Assembly: GCF_028802875.1 (NCBI RefSeq)
Contig: NZ_JARAMP010000012.1
Coordinates: forward strand, 62,001 to 126,000
From: Seohaeicola sp024304985
GTDB taxonomy: Bacteria > Pseudomonadota > Alphaproteobacteria > Rhodobacterales > Rhodobacteraceae
Length of the DNA stretch: 64,000 bases
Direction: 5' to 3'
Positions 44,491 to 53,610 of this stretch are shown here, in pieces (within the stretch, counting starts at the first letter, position 1; every line of letters begins with the position of its first letter). The translations under genes were made by a program, and so were the position numbers. The notes beneath the pieces were generated by a model that did no database searches, was not told the DNA's origin, and saw only the letters and a list, made by a program, of their open reading frames with translations.

Positions 44491-45635
44491 CACCTACCGC
44501 ATTTTCCCCGCCCCCGTCCGGTGCCGATCATGATGATCTGCGCCAAGAGGTCCGCGCGTTTCTGGCCAGTGAGCTTGCCGATTTCCCGCCCGAGAAGCGT
44601 GCGGAGTCTTGGAATGGATTCAGCCGCGACTTTTCGCGCAAGCTGGCACAGCGCGGCTGGGTCGGCATGACCTTTCCCAAGGAATACGGCGGCCATGCGC
44701 GCAGCGCACTGGAGCGCTATGTCGTGTCCGAAGAGCTGCTGGCCGCCGGCGCGCCGGTCATCTCGCACTGGATCGCCGACCGGCAGAGTGGCCCGCTGAT
44801 CTTGGCCAAGGGGACCGAAGAACAGAAACGCCGGATCGTGCCCCGTATCGCCGCGGGCGAGCTTTGTTTCTGCATCGGCATGAGCGAGCCGAATGCCGGC
44901 TCGGACCTGGCCGCGACGCGCACCGTCGCGACCGAGGTCGAGGGCGGGTTCCGGGTGAACGGAACCAAGGTCTGGACGACCTACGCGCATATGGCCGATT
45001 ACATGATCCTGTTCTGCCGCACCGGCAAGAGCGACGACCGCCACGGCGGCATGAGCCAGTTCCTCATTGACCTCAAGCGCACCGAAAACATCGCGATCAG
45101 CCCGATCATCGACCTGCTGGGCGAGCATCATTTCAACCAGGTCATCTTCGACAATACATTTCTGCCCTCGGAGGCGCTTCTGGGCGAGAAGGGCGAGGGC
45201 TGGACCCAAGTCATGAGCGAGCTGGCTTTCGAACGTTGCGGCCCTGAACGCTTCCTGTCATCCTTCGCGCTGATCGAGGAGTTGATCCGCGTGCTGCGCG
45301 AGGGCGCAACCGAGGCGCAACAGGCCGAGATCGGCCGCCTGTCGGCGCATCTGATGGTGCTGCGGAAAATGTCGCGGTCTGTCGCGGGGATGCTGAACGA
45401 GGGCAAGAACCCCTCGCTACAGGCTGCCATCGTCAAGGATCTGGGTGCGCTCTTCGAGCAGGACATGCCGCGGCTGGCCCGCAGCCTGCTGTCCCGCCCC
45501 GCCGTTCCTAGCGCGCGCGACAGCTATGCGGCGGTGCTGGCCTATACGCAGCTCGCCGTGCCGTCGTTCTCTCTGCGGGGGGGCACCCGCGAAATCCTGC
45601 GCGGCATCATCGCGCGCGGGCTGGGAGTGCGGTAG
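44487..45635 (+). CDS. Acyl-CoA dehydrogenase, alpha-type subunit
   Basis: Protein of 382 aa with FCIGMSEPNAGSDLAATRT near residue 130, VNGTKVWTTYAH, and a C-terminus FSLRGGTREILRGIIARGLG. It has the FAD-binding and catalytic features missing from its partner encoded just before. It closes the MmgE-dehydrogenase operon, facing the IclR regulator gene that converges from the other side seven bases away. Confidence 0.9.
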   Translation: MTPTAFSPPPSGADHDDLRQEVRAFLASELADFPPEKRAESWNGFSRDFSRKLAQRGWVGMTFPKEYGGHARSALERYVVSEELLAAGAPVISHWIADRQSGPLILAKGTEEQKRRIVPRIAAGELCFCIGMSEPNAGSDLAATRTVATEVEGGFRVNGTKVWTTYAHMADYMILFCRTGKSDDRHGGMSQFLIDLKRTENIAISPIIDLLGEHHFNQVIFDNTFLPSEALLGEKGEGWTQVMSELAFERCGPERFLSSFALIEELIRVLREGATEAQQAEIGRLSAHLMVLRKMSRSVAGMLNEGKNPSLQAAIVKDLGALFEQDMPRLARSLLSRPAVPSARDSYAAVLAYTQLAVPSFSLRGGTREILRGIIARGLGVR

Positions 45636-45642
45636 AGAGAAC

Positions 45643-46461
45643 CTAATGCACGGCGGATACGTTCAGATCGGGACGATAGCCGAGTGCAGTCGAGAGTTGA
45701 CCGGCGCACGCCTTGGCGGCTGCCAGGCAGAGTTGCCGGTTGCGGGTAGCGCGTTCCACGGGGGCACCGATCACCAGCGCCCCTGCCAGATGCCCGTCGG
45801 AACGAAAGACCGGAACACCAATCCCCGCCGCATCGACATGGGCCGTTCCCACCGTCCTAGAATACCCGACCATACGGATCTCTGAAATCATGCGCCGCAG
45901 TTCTTTTTCGTCAGTGACCGAATTGGGCGTAAGCGGCTTCAGTTCCGTCCGCCGAAAGTAGTCGTCCAGTTCCTGCGGCGTGTCATGGGCCAGCATCACA
46001 AGGCCCGATGCCGAACAGAACAATGGCCGATCAAGGCCGGTCTGGGCGACGTAGCGGACCGGCTGCGGGCTTTCCAGGACCGATGAATAGACGACGCGAT
46101 CGCCGTCCCGGACCGCGTACAGAACCGTCTCGCCGGTCTGTCTGACCAGATCGCTCATCACCCCGCGCAGGACTGACTCGAAAGGGTGGTTTGCTAGGAT
46201 GGTCTGCGCGAACTGGAAAATCCGCGGCCCTAGTAAATAGGTGTCCTTCTCGCGCATCAGATAGCCCTTCTCTGCGAGAGGGCGCAGCAGCAACAGCAAA
46301 CTGCTCTTGGGACAATCCAGTGCGCTGCTGAGTTCCGATAGCGTCATGCGCCGGTTGCTTTGCCCCATCAGATCGAAGAGCGCCAGGATCCGCGTCAGCG
46401 AGCGTGGCCCCTCTGACGCACGCTCGGCAGATCCTTTTCGGTCAGACTGCGCGGTTTTCAT
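45643..46461 (-). CDS. IclR-family transcriptional regulator
   Basis: Regulator of 272 aa: winged helix at about residues 20-80 (SLTRILALFDLMGQ; CPKSSLLLLLRPLAEKGYL) and an IclR effector domain (TGLDRPLFCSASGLVMLA, GYSRTVGTAHVDAAGIGVPVF). It ends seven bases from the dehydrogenase stop of the convergent operon. It is a plausible regulator of that operon or of the MaoC gene on its own strand; the sequence does not decide. Confidence 0.9.
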   Translation of the reverse strand: MKTAQSDRKGSAERASEGPRSLTRILALFDLMGQSNRRMTLSELSSALDCPKSSLLLLLRPLAEKGYLMREKDTYLLGPRIFQFAQTILANHPFESVLRGVMSDLVRQTGETVLYAVRDGDRVVYSSVLESPQPVRYVAQTGLDRPLFCSASGLVMLAHDTPQELDDYFRRTELKPLTPNSVTDEKELRRMISEIRMVGYSRTVGTAHVDAAGIGVPVFRSDGHLAGALVIGAPVERATRNRQLCLAAAKACAGQLSTALGYRPDLNVSAVH

Positions 46462-46570
46462 GGCGTTGGTCTCCAGTGTCGCAATGCGACCGGGTACTAG
46501 CAGAGCCCTTGCGGCAGTCCAAGCGCCATTTCCGGACCGGACTGCTTTTGCGCTCGCAAAAGAGACAAGC

Positions 46571-47053
46571 TCAGCTTGTTCCCGGTTCCTTATCTGTCGT
46601 GCGGGCCTTGATCATCCGCAAAGGTGTGTATTCCAGCACCTGCTCTCCAGTTTGCTTGAACACGCGGTTGCGGGTCCGGACGAGGCCCCGGTTCGGGCGG
46701 CTTTTCGAGCGACGCGATTCCGTCACCTCGACCTCGCAATGGACCGTGTCACCGGCAAAAGTCGGCCCCAGAACCTTGAGTTCCATTTCCAGAAAGGCAA
46801 AGCCCGTGTGCTGCATCGTGGACTGGGTCAGCAGCCCTTCCATGAAGGTGTAGACCAGCGCGCCAGGAGCGGCGAAGCCCGGAATGCTGGATTCCTTCTC
46901 GCGGAATTCGGCGTTGATGAACAACACCTCAAGCATACCGGTGGCATTGATGAAATTCGTGATGTCGGCTTCGGTCACGGTGCGGCCGATGGTCCGAAAC
47001 TTGCGCCCCACCGGCAGATCCTCATAGCAAAACCCAAGACCTACAGTTTCCAT
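46571..47053 (-). CDS. MaoC-like hotdog protein lacking the hydratase residues
   Basis: Protein of 160 aa from the ATG at 47053. It opens with YEDLPVGRKFRTIGRTVTEADI, the usual MaoC N-terminus, but the catalytic stretch reads NATGMLEVLFINAEF: the Asp, Asn and His of the hydratase motif are all replaced. It may be a structural or acyl-CoA-binding partner of another hotdog protein, or a thioesterase-like enzyme. It shares a strand with the IclR gene that follows 109 bases later. Confidence 0.82.
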   Translation of the reverse strand: METVGLGFCYEDLPVGRKFRTIGRTVTEADITNFINATGMLEVLFINAEFREKESSIPGFAAPGALVYTFMEGLLTQSTMQHTGFAFLEMELKVLGPTFAGDTVHCEVEVTESRRSKSRPNRGLVRTRNRVFKQTGEQVLEYTPLRMIKARTTDKEPGTS

Positions 47054-47365
47054 GCCGTTATCTTTCCCTTGCAAACTCACCGTGCCGATTAGCGTTCGCC
47101 GGTCCGGCACCCGCAGCACTTCCACCTTTAAGGTTAGGGAGCGAGTCCGGCGAAAGTCAATTGAACGGCCCGTTCTCGCGGCTCTTGCGCGGATTGAGCA
47201 CATTCATGATGAATCTCGTTCTGCCGCCAGAAAGCCGCTTCCGGGGCGACTTTGCAGTGTGAACTCACGCTGAAGCGCAATTTCTCATTTGTTCTTTTAG
47301 CTCAGCCGGTTCTGGATTTCCATCAGGTTGGCTTCGAAGACGTCAACCAGGCGGAGCATGACTGC

Positions 47366-47944
47366 GGCGGAATCGTGCTTCACGACGTGATCAACAATCG
47401 GTTTGCCCGGAAGGCCATCGACAAGGGGGCCGACGGAATTATCGCGGTCTGCGCCGGGGCCGGGGGGCACGCCGGCGCCCTGTCGCCCTTTGCGTTGGTT
47501 CAGGAAATCCGCGAATGGTTCGATGGCCCGCTGGCCTTGTCCGGGTCCATCGCCACCGGGCGCGCCATCCTGGCGGCTCGTGCCATGGGCGCGGATTTTG
47601 GCTATATCGGTTCGCTCTTCATCGCCACGACCGAAGCTGTCGCCGCCGAAAGCTACAAGCAGATGATCGTGGACAGCGCGGCCGAGGACATTCTCTACAC
47701 CAGCCATTTCACCGGGGTGAATGCTAATTACCTCAAACCTTCGATCCGGTCAGTAGGCCTGGATCCGGAAAACCTGACCGGCGAAGGCAACAAGCTAAAC
47801 CTCTCCACCGGCGACGTCCGCCCGAAGGCATGGCGCGACATTTGGGGCTGCGGTCAGGGCATCGGAGCGGTTCACGCGGTGACGACAACGGCGGACTACG
47901 TCGACCGGGAATCCCGTGCCGCGAAGGACGCGCTCTGCAGCTGA
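47366..47944 (+). pseudogene. Nitronate monooxygenase, N-terminally truncated
   Basis: The frame open from 47252 only resembles nitronate monooxygenase (2-nitropropane dioxygenase-like, FMN) from about 47366: HDVINNRFARKAIDKGADGIIAV, AGGHAG with the catalytic His of the family, LSGSIATGRAILAARAMGADF for the phosphate of FMN, and SHFTGVNANYLKPSI. Roughly the first 110-130 residues are missing, including the first FMN-binding strand region, and no ribosome site precedes a suitable start. Probably a remnant left by a deletion or rearrangement. Confidence 0.75.
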
Positions 47945-48054
47945 GCGCCGGCAACTTTGCGCAAACCCGTTTCGGTCAAGACAGTCATATCAGCCGGATT
48001 TGGTCGGCCGCCTTGCGATCTGCCCGGAAAATCAGCGCGGTCCGGGTCCGCGCC

Positions 48055-49251
48055 TCATCCGTCCTTGTCGTTGACGATCAGATCGGCATTCTCCGGCAAC
48101 TCCGGCACCACGCTCACCGCGTCGGCGCGGATCCTGGAATGCGACTTGAAGGCCTCGGCAGCGGCGATGATTGCGGCCGAGGCATCGGCACCGTCTTCCA
48201 GCACAAGCGAGATGCGGATCATGTCGCGATCGTTCTCGCGCGTTACCACGGCCTGCGCGGCCTTTGCGCCCGGCGTACCGATGACAACTTCTTCGATCAC
48301 GCGCGGATAAACGAAAATCTCGCGCACTTTGACCGCTGCGCCGACTCGGCCCTGCAGTGCAGAAATTCGGCTGACGGTGCCATCCGCGTTACTCCCCAGC
48401 GCAAAGGCGCTGTCTCCGGTGCCAAACCGAATCATCGGCCAGGTGGCATCGCGCGCGGTCACAACAACCTCACCCGGTTCCCCGTGAGCGACCTGTTCTC
48501 CACTGATCGGATCGCAGATTTGCACCACGCGGTCGGGATGAACCACATAGCCGTCGCCGCCATCCTCATAGCCGACAAGGCCCAAATCCGCAGTGGCATA
48601 GGCAGCCCAGGTCGACACGCCATAGTCTGCCTCGATCCGGCGGCGCTTGGCCATCCAGTCGCCCATCTCACCACCGAGGAAGGCCGTTTTCACCTTCCAA
48701 GCGTCGCGGCCATAGGTTTCGATCACCTTGTCCGCCAGCGTCAGGAAAAACGCGGTGGATGCGCAGATCGAAGTGACGCCGGTTTCGACGATGATCTGCG
48801 CCTGAAGCTCGGTATTGCCGACGCCGCCGGGAATTACGGTGGCCCCGGCGGCCTGTGCCGCTTCGTCGAACAAAAGCCCCGCCGGCACGAGGTGATACAT
48901 CCAGGTGTTCAGAATGATGTCGCCCGCACCCACGCTGGCCGATCTGAATAGAAGGTCCAAGCCGTGGCCACCGCCGCCCGAAAGCGACGGCTCGAAGATC
49001 GGGCCGGGCGACACGTAGATCCGGCCGACATCCTTTAGATCGGCAGCGAGAAACCCGCCGAAGGGCGGATTGGCGCGCTGGAGCTTGAGAAGCTCTTCCT
49101 TCTTCATCACCGGCAGCCGTGACAGATCTGCCAAGGACCTGACGGCCGCCGGATCGAATCCGGCAGCCGCAAATCGTGATTTCAGCCCAGATGCCCTTTC
49201 GGCTGCGGCGGCATAGGCTTGAGCTATGTCCTTGTAGATGTCTTCAGACAT
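48055..49251 (-). CDS. Phenylacetate-CoA ligase-like (PaaK-type) acyl-CoA ligase
   Basis: AMP-forming ligase of 398 aa. The second ATG of the pair, at 49251, is best spaced from GGGAGG. PaaK-type features: VYVSPGP-like IYVSPGPIFEP in place of the usual T/S-rich phosphate loop, AFLGGEMGD, AAYATADLGLVGYED for the adenine site, IRFGTGDSA and RVGAAVKVREIFVYP. The P-loop lacks the normal SSGTTG, which is common in distant PaaK homologues. Last gene of the operon beginning at 53544; likely activates an acid intermediate. Confidence 0.85.
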   Translation of the reverse strand: MSEDIYKDIAQAYAAAAERASGLKSRFAAAGFDPAAVRSLADLSRLPVMKKEELLKLQRANPPFGGFLAADLKDVGRIYVSPGPIFEPSLSGGGGHGLDLLFRSASVGAGDIILNTWMYHLVPAGLLFDEAAQAAGATVIPGGVGNTELQAQIIVETGVTSICASTAFFLTLADKVIETYGRDAWKVKTAFLGGEMGDWMAKRRRIEADYGVSTWAAYATADLGLVGYEDGGDGYVVHPDRVVQICDPISGEQVAHGEPGEVVVTARDATWPMIRFGTGDSAFALGSNADGTVSRISALQGRVGAAVKVREIFVYPRVIEEVVIGTPGAKAAQAVVTRENDRDMIRISLVLEDGADASAAIIAAAEAFKSHSRIRADAVSVVPELPENADLIVNDKDG

Positions 49252-49278
49252 GATCATGCCTCCCTGTTCAGTCGTGGC

Positions 49279-50088
49279 TTAAAGCGGGCAGTCCTTGCGG
49301 AAGTTCGGCGCGCGCTTCTCGCGATGCGACAGTACCCCTTCCTTGACGTCTTCGCCCATGAACCCGAGCATTTCAAGCGCAGTCGAGGCATCGAAGATCG
49401 GGCCAGCCTGGCGCAGCCAGTTGTTCAGCGAATATTTGGTCCAGCGGATCGCGCTTTGCGAGCCGTTGGCGAGCTCGACGGCCGTATCCAAAGCGATTTG
49501 CTGCAACTCGTCATCTTCGACGCACATTGACACTAGGCCGATGCGCTCGGCCTCTTCGCCCGAAACCGGCTTACAAGTCATCAGATAGTATTTCGCCTTG
49601 GCCATCGAGGTCAGCAATGGCCAGATGATCGCCGCGACATCGCCAGCGGCAACGCCCAGACGCGGGTGACCATCGACGATCTTGGCCTTCTTACCGGCGA
49701 TCGAGATGTCGGCCAGGATGGCCACCACAAGGCCGGCACCGGCGGCAGGGCCGTTGATGGCGGAAATAATCGGCTTGTTGCAGTTGATGATGTTGTAGAC
49801 GAGGTCTTTGGCCTCTTTCCACGTCTTCATGATCTCGTACGAATTGCCGATCATGTTTTCGATCAGGCTGAAATCGCCGCCGGCCGAGAATGCCTTGCCC
49901 GCGCCGGTGACTATGACCGCATTGATGTCGGGGTCACGATCGATATCGATCCACATATCTGTCATCTGAGTGTGGGTTTCCGCATCTACGGAATTGAAGG
50001 TCTCAGGGCGGTCGAACGTGATGCGCAGGACGCGATCAGCCGGGTAGTCGAATTTCATCTTGTGATATTTTGCGTAACGATCGGACAT
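49279..50088 (-). CDS. Enoyl-CoA hydratase/isomerase (crotonase) family protein
   Basis: Crotonase-fold protein of 269 aa from the ATG at 50088. The oxyanion-hole regions are intact (AFSAGGDFSLIE; INGPAAGAGL), but neither catalytic Glu of crotonase is kept: Val121 and His141 (VDGHPRLGVAAGD) occupy their places. The same His substitution occurs in the crotonase at 6188. A hydrolase, lyase or isomerase activity is therefore as likely as hydration. Confidence 0.9.
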   Translation of the reverse strand: MSDRYAKYHKMKFDYPADRVLRITFDRPETFNSVDAETHTQMTDMWIDIDRDPDINAVIVTGAGKAFSAGGDFSLIENMIGNSYEIMKTWKEAKDLVYNIINCNKPIISAINGPAAGAGLVVAILADISIAGKKAKIVDGHPRLGVAAGDVAAIIWPLLTSMAKAKYYLMTCKPVSGEEAERIGLVSMCVEDDELQQIALDTAVELANGSQSAIRWTKYSLNNWLRQAGPIFDASTALEMLGFMGEDVKEGVLSHREKRAPNFRKDCPL

Positions 50089-50116
50089 GGTTCTTTTCCT
50101 CCTCAGGGTATTAGGT

Positions 50117-51268
50117 TCAGTCAGGCAATCCGAGAACGGCCTTGGACAGGATGTTTCGCTGGATCTCGTTCGACCCTCCATAGATCGTCGTCGGTCTGGC
50201 CTTGTAGAAACTCGCAAGGACATCGACGCTTACATTGCCGACCTGAAGCGGGCCGACGGTGCCGCCATCGGGTCCGGCTGCCTCGATCATCAGCTCGGTG
50301 ATGCGCTGAAAGCACTCGGTCACCCAGATCTTGAGCATCGAGACATCGGCGCCCAGCGTTTCGCCGCGCTTCAGTTGGTCGGCGAAACGGGAGTAAAGCG
50401 CCGCGTGATCCTCGACATCAAGCGCGGCTTGCGCAAAGCGGTCGCGGAACACAGGATCGTCAAAAGCGCCACGGCCCCGTGCGAAGCTCTCAAGCTGCCC
50501 CAACGCGTTCTGGGCCAGGCTGGGCGAGCCGATGAAGATGCGCTCGAAGCTCAGGAGCGCCTTGGCCATGGTCCAGCCCTTGTTCAACTCGCCCACGAGG
50601 TTTTCGCGGGGTGTACGGGCATTGTCGAAGAAAACCTCGCAAAATTCCGTTTCCCCCGAAAGCGTGGTGATCGTGCGCACCTCGACACCCGGTTGATCCA
50701 TCGGCGCAAGGACAAAGCTGATTCCCTGTTGTTTTTTGGGCGCGTCCGGATCGGTGCGGACCAGCATGAAGATGTGCGTGGCGTCATGCGCCATCGTGGT
50801 CCAGATCTTCTGTCCGTTTATGACAAAGTCGTCGCCGTCAATCTCTGCGCGTGTGCGCAGGTTGGCCAGATCGGACCCGGCACCGGGTTCCGAATACCCT
50901 TGGCACCAGATGTCTTCGCAACTGAGGATTCGCGGCAGCCAATAGTTTTTTTGTTTCTGAGTGCCGAACTTGATGATCAGGGGGCCGACCATCTGCACAC
51001 CCATGTCTCGACCACGATTGACACCCCAGCGCTGCTGCTCTTCGTAGAAGATCAGCAGCTTGGCGGCATTCAGCCCCATACCGCCGTATTCCGCGGGCCA
51101 GGCCGGCGCAACCCATCCCTTGGTGTGCAGCTTGCGATGCCAATGTTCAATCTCGGCGAACTTGGGGCGGTGCGGCAGATGGCGCAGCTCTTCGGGGTAC
51201 TCGGCCTCGAGGAACCCGCGCACCTCTTTGCGGAATTCCGCATCGCTCATTGCGTTCCAGTCGGTCAT
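50117..51268 (-). CDS. Acyl-CoA dehydrogenase, alpha-type subunit (FadE28-like)
   Basis: Protein of 383 aa with WCQGYSEPGAGSDLA near residue 125, NGQKIWTTMAHDA and the C-terminus IYGGSNEIQRNILSKAVLGLPD. This is the FAD-binding chain of the alpha2-beta2 type used in steroid side-chain oxidation. Its partner gene precedes it with a four-base overlap. Part of the operon TGase-MaoC-dehydrogenases-crotonase-ligase. Confidence 0.92.
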   Translation of the reverse strand: MTDWNAMSDAEFRKEVRGFLEAEYPEELRHLPHRPKFAEIEHWHRKLHTKGWVAPAWPAEYGGMGLNAAKLLIFYEEQQRWGVNRGRDMGVQMVGPLIIKFGTQKQKNYWLPRILSCEDIWCQGYSEPGAGSDLANLRTRAEIDGDDFVINGQKIWTTMAHDATHIFMLVRTDPDAPKKQQGISFVLAPMDQPGVEVRTITTLSGETEFCEVFFDNARTPRENLVGELNKGWTMAKALLSFERIFIGSPSLAQNALGQLESFARGRGAFDDPVFRDRFAQAALDVEDHAALYSRFADQLKRGETLGADVSMLKIWVTECFQRITELMIEAAGPDGGTVGPLQVGNVSVDVLASFYKARPTTIYGGSNEIQRNILSKAVLGLPD

Positions 51269-52392
51269 TGTGCGGCCCCCTCTTCTTCGCGCGCGTCAAA
51301 CCAGATCCGACGGTGATAGGCGTCGTCGCCCAGCCAGGCCGACAGCACCAGCGCCCGGTTCAGATAAAGCCCGATATCGAATTCATCGGTGTAGCCGACC
51401 GCGCCGTGCAGCTGGATGGCGTCGCGGGTGACTTTCCTGGCGGCCGTGACCGCCCGTGCCTTGGCCCGGCTGGCCAGACGTGCGCGGATACTTGCGTCCG
51501 TTTCGCTATCCATCCGCATCAGAACTTCGCGCACTGCGGCCTGCGCGACCTCGCACATCACGTTCAGGTCGACGGCGCGGTGCTGGATGACCTGGAAGGA
51601 TCCGATCGGCTTGTCGAACTGCTCGCGCGTCTTGATGTAGTCGAGCGTAATCTCGAAGGCGCGCTGGCTCAGGCCGACAAGCTCGGCTGCGGCAAGCGCC
51701 GTTGCGTCGGCCACAGCCTCGGACAGCGCTCTCTGAACCGCGGCACCGCAGGCCAGCTCCGCAGCCGGCGTTCCTGAAAAGGAAAGCTCGCCCAAGGAAC
51801 TGCCATCGGCCTGCGCCCGCCTGGTCGTAACAAGCCCATCCGCGCTGGCCTCGGCCAGAACCAGAACCGGGCCACCATCTGCTTCGGCTACAACAAGGAA
51901 ACCCTGCGTTTCTGCCGCGCCAACCACCCAGGCCTTGCCGCCGGTCAGCTTTCCGTCCGCATACCGGCAGGTCGCATCAGCGGGAGCGCCGCCCGGACCA
52001 CGTTCCTGCCAGGCAACGGCCAGCGATGCCTCGCCGCCGATAAGCTGTTCCAGCTTCGGATGCTCCGGGCAAAGGCGGCGCAGAAGGCCTAGGCCAAGAC
52101 CAATCGTCGCCACGACCGGTTCCGGGGCGATCACGCGGCCGACCTCTTCGGCGATAACGCCACCGGCAGCCAGGCCCATGCCAAGCCCCCCTTGTTCTTC
52201 GGGCACGGCCACGCCAAAAACACCGGCTTCGGCCAATTTCCGGACCATACCCGGGTCAAATTCGCCCCCGGCATCGCGGAGCTTTCGCGACCGTCCACTT
52301 CCGCCCGCGCGGTCAAACAGCGTGCGCGCGCTTTCGCGCAGCAGGCGAAGGTCTTCTTCTTGTTCGCTGGATTGCATATCAACCTGTGTCAT
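51265..52392 (-). CDS. Acyl-CoA dehydrogenase, beta-type subunit (FadE29-like)
   Basis: Protein of 375 aa. It keeps EQFDKPIGSFQVIQHRAVD and QLHGAVGYTDEFDIGLYLNRAL but lacks the SEPG.GSD motif and the C-terminal catalytic region, as expected for the partner chain of an alpha2-beta2 dehydrogenase. The start overlaps the end of the MaoC gene by 14 bases, and its stop overlaps the alpha gene by four. Confidence 0.9.
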   Translation of the reverse strand: MTQVDMQSSEQEEDLRLLRESARTLFDRAGGSGRSRKLRDAGGEFDPGMVRKLAEAGVFGVAVPEEQGGLGMGLAAGGVIAEEVGRVIAPEPVVATIGLGLGLLRRLCPEHPKLEQLIGGEASLAVAWQERGPGGAPADATCRYADGKLTGGKAWVVGAAETQGFLVVAEADGGPVLVLAEASADGLVTTRRAQADGSSLGELSFSGTPAAELACGAAVQRALSEAVADATALAAAELVGLSQRAFEITLDYIKTREQFDKPIGSFQVIQHRAVDLNVMCEVAQAAVREVLMRMDSETDASIRARLASRAKARAVTAARKVTRDAIQLHGAVGYTDEFDIGLYLNRALVLSAWLGDDAYHRRIWFDAREEEGAAQ

Positions 52393-52828
52393 TTCGTTTT
52401 CGCTTCATCATCAATGGGACGTCAGCTGAAAGAACCACCTCGCCATTAGGGTTCCTGACGCTGAGCGTATAGTGCAAAACACCTCGATCTGGCTTGCTTT
52501 TGGACGGCGTGACCGAGTTGATCGTCATTTCGATATCGAGGGGTTCATCCGGGCGGACAGGCAGCAGCCAGCGCAGATTCTCGAAGCCCATGCCGCCGAT
52601 ATTGGCCACATTGACCAACAATTCCGTCACGACAGGTTTGAACACCTCAAGCAGGGTCTGAAATCCCGAGGCGATCAGGCTGCCATGTATCGCGGTCGCA
52701 TAGTCTTCGTCGGTGTGCAGCCGTTGCGGGTCCCACTCCTGGGCAAAGGCCTTTATGGACTGTGAGCTCATCGGGGCGCTGCGAAAGTGAAAGACCTGGC
52801 CCGACTCGAAATCGTCAAGATATTTCAA
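52379..52828 (-). CDS. MaoC-like hydratase
   Basis: Single hotdog domain of 149 aa with the acidic/His pair preserved in EWDPQRLHTDEDYA (Asp33 and His38) followed by IHGSLIASGFQ. Likely adds water to an enoyl-CoA made by the dehydrogenase pair encoded next. Starts four bases inside the end of the transglutaminase-like gene, so the two are translationally coupled. Confidence 0.88.
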   Translation of the reverse strand: MKYLDDFESGQVFHFRSAPMSSQSIKAFAQEWDPQRLHTDEDYATAIHGSLIASGFQTLLEVFKPVVTELLVNVANIGGMGFENLRWLLPVRPDEPLDIEMTINSVTPSKSKPDRGVLHYTLSVRNPNGEVVLSADVPLMMKRKRNDTG

Positions 52829-53544
52829 GTGGCCCCCTCCTTTGCGAAACCTGAATCATACCCGCTCGAATCTTTGGAGATTCTCACCCGGTTGAACTCT
52901 TCCAGTTTCGGGTAGGTTTCCTTGAAGGCCGTCAGGAATTCCGTCATCGGCGCATCGACATAAAGACCCCGGTCGTTCACATATTCCATGTGGCGCTGGT
53001 CTTTCTCGTCGAATTCGTGGAAAAGAGCATCGTGATAGCCGTCAAAAACCAGAGGCTTGACCCCGAATCTTTCACACAGCTCTATGTTGAAAGCGGGTGT
53101 GACCTTATAGGATTCACCACCCAGCCACAGTTGAACATAACCGTGATAGATAAAGAGATCGGTCCCCATCAGCTCCTGCAGCTTGGGAGTATTCAGGTGG
53201 TTGCGCACATCCGCGAATCCCAAAGCGGCGGGGATACCGACGGCGCGCAGACAGGCCGCAAGTAGGATTGCCTTGGGGACGCAGAAGGCTGCCTCCGCCC
53301 CGGCGATCCGGCTGGCACGATAAGAATCTTCATCCAGCGCAAAACAATACGGGTCGTAACGGATATCGTCGCGAACCGCTTCGAACAGGCGGATCGCCTT
53401 ATCTCGATTGGTCGCGTCCACAGGAAGATCGCGCAAAGCCGATGTGATGAAACCCTGCACTTCGAGGCTGTCGCTCTCGACAAAGTGCGCGGGCAAGACA
53501 AAGCGCGCAGCTTCTGTCGGCAGGTCGTCGTGGGGTTGGGCCAA
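52825..53544 (-). CDS. Transglutaminase-like protein in a catabolic operon
   Basis: Protein of 239 aa if it starts at the TTG at 53544 (GGAGAGG upstream); an in-frame extension to 53604 would cover the operator and is rejected. The core shows a transglutaminase/papain-type arrangement: Cys88 in AAFCVPKAILLAACLRAVGIP and His134 in YHGYVQLWLGGESYKV. The third residue, normally Asp in a DPT motif, is Thr149 (VTPAFN). It is the first gene of an operon of acyl-CoA dehydrogenases, MaoC, crotonase and ligase, which suggests a role in CoA-ester metabolism such as amide or thioester chemistry, but this is unproven. Confidence 0.82.
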   Translation of the reverse strand: MAQPHDDLPTEAARFVLPAHFVESDSLEVQGFITSALRDLPVDATNRDKAIRLFEAVRDDIRYDPYCFALDEDSYRASRIAGAEAAFCVPKAILLAACLRAVGIPAALGFADVRNHLNTPKLQELMGTDLFIYHGYVQLWLGGESYKVTPAFNIELCERFGVKPLVFDGYHDALFHEFDEKDQRHMEYVNDRGLYVDAPMTEFLTAFKETYPKLEEFNRVRISKDSSGYDSGFAKEGAT

Positions 53545-53563
53545 TGGACCTCTCCATCTTTTT

Positions 53564-53577
53564 CTAACAAATGTTAG
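53564..53577. promoter_or_regulatory. Operator palindrome, copy 2
   Basis: CTAACA-AA-TGTTAG, a perfect palindrome within TTT...ATT, 20 bases upstream of the TTG start of the transglutaminase-like gene and just after the end of the racemase-like gene. Same flanks (TTTCTAACA..TGTTAGATT) as the site at 57223. Its position over the probable promoter suggests repression. Confidence 0.7.
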
Positions 53578-53610
53578 ATTACAATCTGAAAACCTGCGGG
53601 TCAACGAGAT

